Positions 7,706 through 14,764 of a stretch of DNA of 64,000 nt are shown here, piece by piece. This DNA comes from JAXLYE01 sp046351595. Its GTDB lineage: Bacteria; Myxococcota_A; Polyangia; Palsa-1104; JAEUJZ01. Where the stretch lies: assembly GCA_046351595.1 (NCBI GenBank), contig JAXLYE010000007.1:186001-250000 (forward strand), written 5' to 3'. The notes under the pieces were generated by a model that was not told the origin of the DNA, made no database searches, and was given only the letters and a program-made list of their open reading frames with translations. The position numbers were made by a program, and so were the translations under genes. Positions within the stretch are counted from its first letter, which is position 1. Each line of letters starts with the position of its first letter.

Positions 7706-8788
7706 GTGACTGCGCTTCCGATCAACCTGTGGTTTGCCGCCGTGTGCGGCGCCGTGCTCTGCGCCTTGACCCCCGCCGTCACCGCCGCGGCGGGCCGCGA
7801 GCCCGTCGAGGCCGGGGCGCCCCGGCGCGGGCGGGCGGGGCGTGCCGCACGGGCGGGGGCGCGCGCTCCGTCGCCGTCGCCGTCGCCCTCGCCGTCGCCG
7901 TCGCCGTCGCCCTCGCCCTCGCCCTCGACGATCCGGCGGCAGGCGCTGTGGGTCCTGCTGGCGTTTGCCGGGCTCGCGCTCGCGCCGGCGGCGGCGTACC
8001 TGCAGGCGATCTTTCCGGACTGGAGCGCGCTCTATGTGCTGCCGGCCGGCGCGCTGCTGGACACTCTGCCCAAGCGGGTGATGGCGCCGCTGCTCGCGGC
8101 GATCGCGGCGGTCGTCAGCGCCCTCCTCGGCTGGCTGCTGGCCGAGGCCGCGTCCGCCTTTGTGCTGTCACGCCGCGGCCCGGATCGGCACCGCGATCCC
8201 TCCGGCGGCCCGAACCCGCGCGAGCCCAGCGAAGCGACCGACGCCGCCTTCGGCCTCTTTGCGCGGCTCCTGTCGCCGCGGTCGCCTGATCGGTTCGTTG
8301 ACCGCCTGTCTGGCCGCTTCTTCGGCTGGCTGCTGGGATCGGCGCGCGCGGTGCGCTGGCTGACCGCGGGGATGCTGGCCGTCGTCGGGACGCTGGTGGC
8401 GCTGCTGGCGCGCGGGCGGCTCGGCATCGTCGGCAGCTACGAGCAGTTCCACGCCGACCACTGGCTGATGCAGCCGCTTCTTTCCGCGGCGACCAAGCTG
8501 CCGTTCGCGCTCGTGGTGATCAACCTCGGGATCCTGATCTCCCTCGCGATGGCGGCCCGGCTCCTGCGCTGGCGCAGCGATCTGCTGGCCGCGTCCGTCT
8601 CCGCGCCGGTGCCGGACGTGTCGTCCCCGCCGGGCACCCTGGCGACCCGCCTCTCGCCCGACCTGGCGACCCGCTCGGCGGCTCAGACATCGGCCGGCGC
8701 CTCGCTGGAGCTCCTGCTGGCCTCGCCCGGCGCACCCGATCCGGCGGCCAATCCGTCTGCCGATCCGTCTGCCAATCCCTCTAGCTGA
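7706..8788 (+). CDS. membrane protein with Ser-Pro repeat linker
   Basis: 360 aa with GTG start. A hydrophobic N terminus (residues ~5-28, signal anchor or signal peptide) is followed by an Ala/Arg/Gly-rich stretch and ten Pro-Ser dipeptides (residues 55-74). Then come about five hydrophobic segments: ALWVLLAFAGLALAPAAAYL, the VMAPLLAAIAAVVSALLGWL region, LTAGMLAVVGTLVALLA and LPFALVVINLGILISLAMAA. The C terminus is low complexity (DPAANPSADPSANPSS). No known family recognised. It is probably an inner-membrane protein with the Pro-Ser stretch as a spacer; the start is uncertain. Confidence 0.5.
   Translation: MTALPINLWFAAVCGAVLCALTPAVTAAAGREPVEAGAPRRGRAGRAARAGARAPSPSPSPSPSPSPSPSPSPSTIRRQALWVLLAFAGLALAPAAAYLQAIFPDWSALYVLPAGALLDTLPKRVMAPLLAAIAAVVSALLGWLLAEAASAFVLSRRGPDRHRDPSGGPNPREPSEATDAAFGLFARLLSPRSPDRFVDRLSGRFFGWLLGSARAVRWLTAGMLAVVGTLVALLARGRLGIVGSYEQFHADHWLMQPLLSAATKLPFALVVINLGILISLAMAARLLRWRSDLLAASVSAPVPDVSSPPGTLATRLSPDLATRSAAQTSAGASLELLLASPGAPDPAANPSADPSANPSS
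7868..7927 (+). repeat. hexanucleotide tandem repeat encoding (Pro-Ser)10
   Basis: Ten units of CCGTCG or CCCTCG in frame within the membrane-protein gene. Slippage here would change linker length by whole dipeptides without frameshift. Confidence 0.9.
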
Positions 8789-8846
8789 TCCGCCTGCCGA
8801 TCCGCCCACAGCCGGGCCGAAAGAACCTGCCGCAACGTCGGTCGAC

Positions 8847-8866
8847 TTCCGTCGCTAACGACGGAA
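8847..8866 (+). terminator. perfect 8-bp hairpin after the membrane-protein gene
   Basis: TTCCGTCG, loop CTAA, CGACGGAA. It lies 59 bp after the stop at 8788 and 48 bp before the lipoprotein start at 8914. No U-run follows, so it may be a terminator-like hairpin or an operator. Confidence 0.4.
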
Positions 8867-8913
8867 ATCGGTAGTCTTGACGGCACCCTCTGGGCCCTGA
8901 TACCGTGACCCCT

Positions 8914-9405
8914 ATGACAGGTGTGTCGCGTCTGCTTGCGCTTGGGGTCTTGCCCTGGCTTGCGCTGGTCACGGGTTGCGGTCCGGTCACGTACGTCTCG
9001 CGGGTCACCTTCGGGGCCTCGGGCGATGTGGCCGAAGCCCGCACGGTCAACGGGGAGCAGATGGCTCCCTACGAGTACACCTCCGCGGTGGAGCATCTGC
9101 GCCGCGCCAAGGAGCTCGCAGGGTATGCCCGCTTCCACGACGCCAATAACTTTGCGGCCCACGCGCAGAAGGATGCGAAGGACGCAAGGAAGGTGGCGCA
9201 GCGCCGCACGAAGAACAACGAGCTGCCCATCTACAACCCGAACGACAAGAGCATGTTCATCACGCGGGACGGCTTCGTGAAGCGCAAGTCGAGCCTCGAG
9301 GCGGACACCGATTACGAGAAGCCGCCCGGGCTTGATAACGAGAAGCCACCGCTCATCAATCCTGATCAGGATGCCCGCAACAAGGGCGGCAAGGGGGCTA
9401 AGTAA
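8914..9405 (+). CDS. lipoprotein, DUF4398-like
   Basis: 163 aa with a hydrophobic leader and lipobox LVTGC, so probably lipid-anchored in the envelope. The region APYEYTSAVEHLRRAKELAG near residues 45-65 resembles the DUF4398 helical hairpin, found beside OmpA proteins in myxobacteria. The rest is charged and ends in a Gly/Lys-rich tail (ARNKGGKGAK). It ends 2 bp before the OmpA/TSP3 gene, so the two are almost certainly co-transcribed and may form one envelope unit. An in-frame GTG at 8905 is an alternative start. Confidence 0.72.
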   Translation: MTGVSRLLALGVLPWLALVTGCGPVTYVSRVTFGASGDVAEARTVNGEQMAPYEYTSAVEHLRRAKELAGYARFHDANNFAAHAQKDAKDARKVAQRRTKNNELPIYNPNDKSMFITRDGFVKRKSSLEADTDYEKPPGLDNEKPPLINPDQDARNKGGKGAK

Positions 9406-9407
9406 CT

Positions 9408-10649
9408 ATGGCTCGGCTTTCCTCTGTGTCGCGCGCGCTGCTGGCCCTGGCGCTGCCGCTATTTGTTGGCTGCCCCGGCTCGCAGCTTAAGCGCGAGCTT
9501 ACGGGCATCAAGAGCAACATCGACCAGGCCCGCGCCAACGGTGCATACCTGTGCGCGCCGGTCGAGCTCGCGATGGCCGAGTCGCACTACAGCTTCGCCA
9601 AGGCCGACCTGTACTACGGCGACTACTTCTCGGCGAAGGAGCACGTCCAGATCAGCGAGCAGAACGCCAAGGCGGCGCTCGACAAGACGCCGGGCGTGGC
9701 CTGCCGCTACCAGGACGAGAAGCCGGTGATCGTGCCCAAGGTCGGCGACCGCGACGGCGACGGCCTGCTCGACGACGCCGACAAGTGCCCCGACGAGCCC
9801 GAGGACAAGGACAACTTCGAGGACGAGGACGGGTGCCCCGAGCTCGACAACGACAAGGACGGCATCTACGACACCCGCGACAAGTGTCCGAACGACCCCG
9901 AGGACAAGGACAACTTCGAGGACGAGGACGGCTGCCCGGATCCGGACAACGACAAGGACGGCATCCTCGACAAGGACGACAAGTGCCCCAACGATCCGGG
10001 CCCGAAGGAGAACCAGGGCTGCCCGGATACCGATCGGGACAAGGACACCGTCGTCGATCGGCTCGATCGCTGCCCGGATGAGCCCGGCTCGCCGTCGAAC
10101 GCCGGCTGCCCGGAGAAGAAGTTCATCGTCATCACGCAGGACAAGATCGAGCTGAAGCGCCAGGTGCACTTCGCGACGAACAAGGCGAAGATCAACCCGG
10201 ATTCGTACGACCTGCTCGACGAGGTTGTGGACATCCTCAAGAAGAACCCGCAGATCAAGCTGCGCATCGAGGGCCACACCGACACCAAGGGCAAGCCGAA
10301 GAACAACCTGGTGCTGTCGAAGAACCGCGCCAAGGCCGTCAGCGAGTACCTGGTGCAGAAGGGCATCGACTCGGGCCGCCTGACCTCCGAGGGCTACGGC
10401 CAGACCTGCCCGATCGCCGACAACGGCACCGAAGAGGGCCGCGAGAAGAACCGCCGCACCGACTTCTTCATCCTCCAGGAGGGTGTGCCGTCCAAGTGCG
10501 CGACCCCGGATCCGAAGACCGGCAAGGTCGCCGGCGGCGGCGGCGAGGCCAAGGGCGGCAAGCCTGCCAAGGGCGCCAAGGGCGACGGCGAGGAGAAGCC
10601 TGCCAAGGGCGCCAAGAAGGGCGGCAAGGGCAAGAAGAAGGGCAAGTAG
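9408..10649 (+). CDS. OmpA-family lipoprotein with TSP3 repeats
   Basis: 413 aa. A lipobox-like LFVGC ends the signal peptide. Residues ~25-105 are helical (DUF4398-like: AMAESHYSFAKADLYYGDYF). Next are four thrombospondin type-3 calcium-binding repeats of the form DxDxDGxxDxxDxCP (residues ~110-240). Then an OmpA C-terminal domain: FATNKAKI, IEGHTDTKG, LSKNRAKAV, NRRTDFF. OmpA domains bind peptidoglycan, and the Asp-rich repeats should bind calcium as a rigid spacer. The Lys/Gly-rich tail (KGAKKGGKGKKKGK) is unusual and could contact nucleic acid or LPS; that is inference. Confidence 0.9.
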   Translation: MARLSSVSRALLALALPLFVGCPGSQLKRELTGIKSNIDQARANGAYLCAPVELAMAESHYSFAKADLYYGDYFSAKEHVQISEQNAKAALDKTPGVACRYQDEKPVIVPKVGDRDGDGLLDDADKCPDEPEDKDNFEDEDGCPELDNDKDGIYDTRDKCPNDPEDKDNFEDEDGCPDPDNDKDGILDKDDKCPNDPGPKENQGCPDTDRDKDTVVDRLDRCPDEPGSPSNAGCPEKKFIVITQDKIELKRQVHFATNKAKINPDSYDLLDEVVDILKKNPQIKLRIEGHTDTKGKPKNNLVLSKNRAKAVSEYLVQKGIDSGRLTSEGYGQTCPIADNGTEEGREKNRRTDFFILQEGVPSKCATPDPKTGKVAGGGGEAKGGKPAKGAKGDGEEKPAKGAKKGGKGKKKGK

Positions 10650-10974
10650 CCTGCGCCGGCGGGTCGGTCCGCCGGTCGCACGGCACGGGCCGGCACCGGC
10701 GGCGTGACCCGCTCTCTCTCCTCTCTCTTCGAATGGCTCCCCTGATTCCTCCCTCCCACGGAACGTCGCAGCGCGCCCGGCTCGAGGGCCTCCCGGACCC
10801 TCAGACGCCGCGGCCGCGGGTCCGCCCCGGCCCGCAAGTCCCTGTAACCTCCCTCACTGCTAGCCCGGCGTGTCGCTATGTCGTCTAGCTTGTCGGGGCC
10901 AAGTCACTGTAAGCTCAAGTCCGGTCGCTCGCCGACCGAAAGAACCAGGTAATCACCCTCGAGGGTTGGTCGTT
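10650..10974. other. intergenic gap after the OmpA/TSP3 gene
   Basis: 325 bp. A GC hairpin (CGGCGG at 10657-10662, CCGCCG at 10669-10674) follows the stop closely and may act as a terminator, though no U-run follows. The short frames in this gap look like shadows. Nothing else is supportable until the ribosome-binding region (GAGGG) before the ATG at 10975. Confidence 0.55.
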
Positions 10975-12846
10975 ATGGCGCAGCCGATGTCGACGAAGAG
11001 AAACTCCCTGGCGCGGACCTTACGCGCGCCGCGCTGGCTGCTTGCGGGCGCGCTCCTTTTGGGCTCCGTGCCCGTGGCCTGGGGCGGTCCGGCCGAGCAG
11101 CGCATCGCCTATCTCAACAAGAAGGCGATGGAGGACTACGACTCCCTCGAGTTCAACGCCGCCCGTCGCGGCCTCGAGGACGCCGTCGCCGCGGTGCGCA
11201 AGAGCGGCCTGGAGAACTCCAACCCGCGCATCGCCGCCCGCACGTACATCAACCTCGGCATGGTCTACGTCCAGCTCAAGGACCGCGGCCGCGGCGAGCA
11301 GTGGTTCAAGCGCGCGCTGGCGATCAACGCCGAGGCCAAGCTCGATCCGGCGCTGGCGACCCCGGACATCCAGCAGGTCTGGGACGAGGCGCGCGGCGTG
11401 AAGGCGCCCGCGAAGCCGCCGGAGGCCGTGGCCCAGAAGCCGCCCGAGGCGCCCAAGCCCGAGACGCCGCCCGAGGCGCCCAAGCCGGCGCAGACCGATC
11501 CGCTGCTCGGCGGCGGCGACACGCCGTCGAAGCCCGAGGTCCCCAGGCCGAACCAGAACCTCGAGTACAGCGCCGACGACCTGCTCGATCCGGTGAAGAA
11601 GGTCCGCCTCGAGCACTCGCCCGTCGAGGAGATCCGCACCAGCACAAAGGGCCTGGTCAGCATCCACCCGGTGCCCGTCCACCCCGAGGGCACGGTCGCG
11701 CGCGCGACGCTGTTTTACCGCGGCGCCGGCCAGGACAAGTACACCGAGTCGCCGATGCAGCCGAGCAAGAAGGTGCCCGGCGACTGGCTCGGCGTCATCT
11801 CGGCCGAGGCCGCGGTCGGCCGCGCGCTGCAGTATTACGTCGAGGCCTACGACGGCAAGGGCCGCGTCTGCGGCAACGTCGGCACCGCCGAGAACCCCAA
11901 CATCACCAAGGTCTCGCAGTACGCCGGCATCGTCGCCCAGCAGGGCGAGGACATCGAGGACCCGCTGGCCTACGTCAAGAAGGAAGAGGAGCGCCAGCGC
12001 CTGTCCAAGCTCCGCGACTACGTCTACATCGGCGTGGGCGTCGGCACCGGCGGCGCGGTCGTGCCCGGCGGCGCCACCACCGAGGTCGCCTGGTTCTACA
12101 ACCGCAACCTCGCGGTGCCCAAGTACGAGCAGGCGCGCGCCTCCAACGGCGGCTTCGTCTGGGGCGGCCTCGGCATCGGCGCCGAGATCGGCGCCTACCT
12201 GTACCGCGGCCTGTCGGTCGCCGTCGCCGGCCGCTTCGAGGCGCTGCTAAACCACAACGCCGACAGCAGCGAGAACGGCCAGATCACGCCGGCGTGCGTC
12301 GACGCCAGCAACAAGGCCTCGCCCTGCTTCGCGACGACGAGCAAGGGCCAGTACGGCTACATCATCCTCGGCAAGCTGCGCTACCAGTTCCGCCAGGGCA
12401 GCGTCTTCCGTCCGTTCATCCACGTCGACGCCGGCGGCGGCGAGTGGCGCGGCGCCCTGAACATCGACGGCTCGCGCCCGATGAGCGGCGGCCAGGTCGA
12501 CAACAGCAACCCGTACCAGCCGACGGACGTCTGCAGCGCCCAGTACAACGGCAAGACCGACAGCACGCGCGATCCGGCCAACTGCAACTCGATCGGCGGC
12601 GCCATCGGCTACAACCGCCGCGACACCACGACCGGCGCGCCGAGCAACCTGAACCGCGTCTGCCCCGCGACCGGCCCGTGCGTCGACTCGGTGGCGCTCA
12701 ACAAGATCTGGCTCGGCGGCGGCCTCGGCTTCTACGCCGGCAGCCGCCACGTCGGCATCTCCCTCGACGTCAACGTCCTCGGCTCGCTCGGCGGCCAGAG
12801 CGGCGCCCTCATCGACGCCTACCTCGGCCCGCAGTTCATTTTCTAG
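10975..12846 (+). CDS. TPR-containing outer-membrane protein
   Basis: 623 aa. ATG at 10975 is chosen over the earlier open frame because a signal peptide follows (RAPRWLLAGALLLGSVPVAWG) and GAGGG lies upstream. Residues ~35-140 form a TPR-like helical region (YINLGMVYVQLKDRGRGEQWFKRALAINAEA). A Pro/Ala/Glu-rich linker follows (residues ~145-190), then a beta-rich region (HPVPVHPEGTVARATLFYRG). The C terminus is rich in aromatic beta strands and ends AYLGPQFIF, a terminal aromatic as in outer-membrane barrels. Function unknown. It overlaps the convergent 2H phosphoesterase gene by 4 bp. Confidence 0.78.
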   Translation: MAQPMSTKRNSLARTLRAPRWLLAGALLLGSVPVAWGGPAEQRIAYLNKKAMEDYDSLEFNAARRGLEDAVAAVRKSGLENSNPRIAARTYINLGMVYVQLKDRGRGEQWFKRALAINAEAKLDPALATPDIQQVWDEARGVKAPAKPPEAVAQKPPEAPKPETPPEAPKPAQTDPLLGGGDTPSKPEVPRPNQNLEYSADDLLDPVKKVRLEHSPVEEIRTSTKGLVSIHPVPVHPEGTVARATLFYRGAGQDKYTESPMQPSKKVPGDWLGVISAEAAVGRALQYYVEAYDGKGRVCGNVGTAENPNITKVSQYAGIVAQQGEDIEDPLAYVKKEEERQRLSKLRDYVYIGVGVGTGGAVVPGGATTEVAWFYNRNLAVPKYEQARASNGGFVWGGLGIGAEIGAYLYRGLSVAVAGRFEALLNHNADSSENGQITPACVDASNKASPCFATTSKGQYGYIILGKLRYQFRQGSVFRPFIHVDAGGGEWRGALNIDGSRPMSGGQVDNSNPYQPTDVCSAQYNGKTDSTRDPANCNSIGGAIGYNRRDTTTGAPSNLNRVCPATGPCVDSVALNKIWLGGGLGFYAGSRHVGISLDVNVLGSLGGQSGALIDAYLGPQFIF

Positions 12847-13469
12847 CGCGCACGCTCGAGCAGCCCGAGCTGCTCGGCCCTCTGGACAGTCGCCAGGGAC
12901 CCCCAGGCCGCCGCGATCAGCGCCAGGCGCTCGTCGGTCGGCATGCCGCGCACCGTCGACGGCGAGAGCGGCCGCCCGGCCAGCGCCGACAGCCGCGCGA
13001 AGTCGATGCTGGTCTGCAGCGTCAGGTTGGTCTGCCCCTTGTACGTCACCAGCGGCACCAGCTTGTCGGCGCGGAAGCCCAGCGCCGGCTGCTGCGGCGG
13101 CCGCGCCTGCAAGATCCCGAGCAGCGCCGCCCCGAAGTCGCGCGAGTCACCGTCGTACAGCGTGATGTGCGGGTGGTAGCCGTAGTCCGGCTTCAGCCAC
13201 ACCTGCTTCAGGTTCGGCCCGTCGCAGGACAGGAACACCGTGTGCTGCCGCTCGGCGAAGAAGCGGTCCACCCCCGAGATCACGATGTGCGAGCTCGCGA
13301 TCTTCTCGTTCAGCCGCCGCAGCGTCTGGTCGCGGTAGTGCCGCGAGCACGGCCCGCGCACCGTCAGGTGGGCGCGCTCCTTCTCGTAGGGATTGGCGAG
13401 GAAGCGGATCGCGTCGAGGACGAAGCGCAGCGCCGGCTCTTCCGGATAAAGCACATAAAATAGCCGCAT
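12843..13469 (-). CDS. 2H phosphoesterase (LigT/2'-5' RNA ligase-like)
   Basis: 208 aa with both signature HxTx motifs of the 2H superfamily: HLTV at 34-37 and HITL at 101-104. These enzymes open or hydrolyse 2'-5' or cyclic phosphodiester bonds in RNA or nucleotides. The N terminus MRLFYVLYPEEPALRFVLDA fits the fold's first strand and helix. It lies 21 bp after the nucleotidyltransferase gene on the same strand, so the two are probably one operon. The first codons are AT-rich (CTA TTT TAT, CTT TAT), unlike the rest of the window, which hints at transfer. No signal peptide; cytosolic. The substrate cannot be read from sequence. Confidence 0.82.
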   Translation of the reverse strand: MRLFYVLYPEEPALRFVLDAIRFLANPYEKERAHLTVRGPCSRHYRDQTLRRLNEKIASSHIVISGVDRFFAERQHTVFLSCDGPNLKQVWLKPDYGYHPHITLYDGDSRDFGAALLGILQARPPQQPALGFRADKLVPLVTYKGQTNLTLQTSIDFARLSALAGRPLSPSTVRGMPTDERLALIAAAWGSLATVQRAEQLGLLERAR

Positions 13470-13490
13470 AACCAGCCCAGCTACTTCCGT

Positions 13491-14672
13491 TTACATAACG
13501 AGATAGCGCAGCGCGTCCGTGCCCTCGGCGACGCGCTGCAGCAGCGTGAAAAGCAGGCCGCCGAACTCGCTGGCGCGGCTGAACGCCTGGCTGCGGGTCG
13601 CGCGGTCCGCGATCCAGCGTGCACACTGCTCCTTGGGCGCGGCGGTGCTGTCCAGGAACCACACGTACAGGTCGACCATCTGCCCCAGCAGCGAGCGGCT
13701 GCCGGTGTCGCGCGCCACCTCGATCAGCCGCTGCCACGGCGACGCCAGCACCAGCCCCAGCAGCTCGCTGTCGCGCAGCACCGCCCGCCGCGACAGGTGC
13801 ACCACCGCGATGATCATCGAGAAGCAGGTCAAGAGCCGGCTGAACTTCAGGCGGAAGTTCTTCAGGTGGAACTCGGCGTGCTTGATCGGATCGTCGGGAA
13901 GCCGGTTGCGCCGGTGCTCGTAGTTCAGGCACATCGTCTTCCAGTACCGCATGATGTCGTTCTGGAAGAAGATGGGCCGGAAGTTCTTTTCATGATCGGA
14001 ATAATCGCGATAATAAGAAGATATCATTGCGCGGATGACATCGCGATAAAGCGCATCATTATATAAAGGCAGGCTCTCGAGCAGGAGCAGCATCCGCGCC
14101 GTGAAGAAGTTTTGCGCGTCGTCCTGCGGTCCGCCCAGCGAAGAGCGGATGTCATCCAGATAGTGGATGCGCAGGTACTGCCCGCCGCCGGTCAGCTCGG
14201 GGAAGCCGAGGTCGCGGCAGCCTCGGATCAGCGCCGCGTCGATCAGCGTCTTCTGCACCGGCAGCAGCGCGTTATGTTGAAATGTTCCTTTGTGCATGAA
14301 GAAGATATCTAAATCAGAATAGGGGCTCGCCTCGAAGCGGCCGTACGAGCCGGTCAGGTAGAGGCACAGGTCCGGCACCTCGACGAGCTCGGCGATCTCG
14401 GCGATGCGCGCGCGCAGGGCCGCGACCCGCTGCGAGACAAAGGCGCGCCGCGGGTGCAGCAGCGCCGCCTCGGGCAGGTCCGCGGTGGCGCTCAGCCAGG
14501 GGCCGCTGCGCTCGTCCCCGATCACCGATCCGATCGCCGATGCGAGCGGCGACCCTTGCGGCGGGTCGTCGGCAATCACCGGCCGCCCGGAGCTCGGGAC
14601 CGCAGGCGCAGGGCCGGCCGCCGTCGACCGGTCGGGGCTGGCTGGATCGAGATCGGCAGGCGGCGGCGACAT
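13491..14672 (-). CDS. Pol-beta-type nucleotidyltransferase, DUF294/MNT-like
   Basis: 393 aa. After a disordered Pro/Ser-rich leader (1-~45), residues 104-124 hold LYLTGSYG through SDLDIFF. This is the GS-x10-DxD metal-binding motif of the polymerase-beta nucleotidyltransferase fold (Gly108, Ser109, Asp120, Asp122). A third acidic ligand may be Asp173 or Asp174 in HYLDDI. The rest is helical (NFRLKFSRLLTCFS). The DxD is encoded GAT TTA GAT, and TTA codons appear at least twice; codons around 13985-14070 and 14275-14325 are markedly AT-rich. It is paired with a 2H phosphoesterase, suggesting opposed transfer and removal of a nucleotide. Substrate unknown; no CBASS effector adjoins. Confidence 0.8.
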   Translation of the reverse strand: MSPPPADLDPASPDRSTAAGPAPAVPSSGRPVIADDPPQGSPLASAIGSVIGDERSGPWLSATADLPEAALLHPRRAFVSQRVAALRARIAEIAELVEVPDLCLYLTGSYGRFEASPYSDLDIFFMHKGTFQHNALLPVQKTLIDAALIRGCRDLGFPELTGGGQYLRIHYLDDIRSSLGGPQDDAQNFFTARMLLLLESLPLYNDALYRDVIRAMISSYYRDYSDHEKNFRPIFFQNDIMRYWKTMCLNYEHRRNRLPDDPIKHAEFHLKNFRLKFSRLLTCFSMIIAVVHLSRRAVLRDSELLGLVLASPWQRLIEVARDTGSRSLLGQMVDLYVWFLDSTAAPKEQCARWIADRATRSQAFSRASEFGGLLFTLLQRVAEGTDALRYLVM

Positions 14673-14764
14673 GCTGCCGTTATAGCGCGGGCCGTGCCTC
14701 CGTCACAGAAACTATCGGGCCCCAATGGCTGACGAGGGCTGACGAGGGCTCGGCGAACTGGGCC

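Noticed and set aside
8877..8906. TTGACG-N18-TACCGT as promoter of the 8914 lipoprotein gene
   Set aside because: It would leave almost no leader before the ATG, and the -10 is poor.
9459..10277. 272-codon frame antisense to the OmpA/TSP3 gene
   Set aside because: Val/Leu/Arg-rich mirror of Asp-rich repeats; no start signal or homology.
12843..14672. CBASS-type antiphage system
   Set aside because: The nucleotidyltransferase has the right metal motif, but no effector, HORMA/TRIP13 or Cap2/Cap3 gene adjoins, and the second gene is a 2H phosphoesterase.
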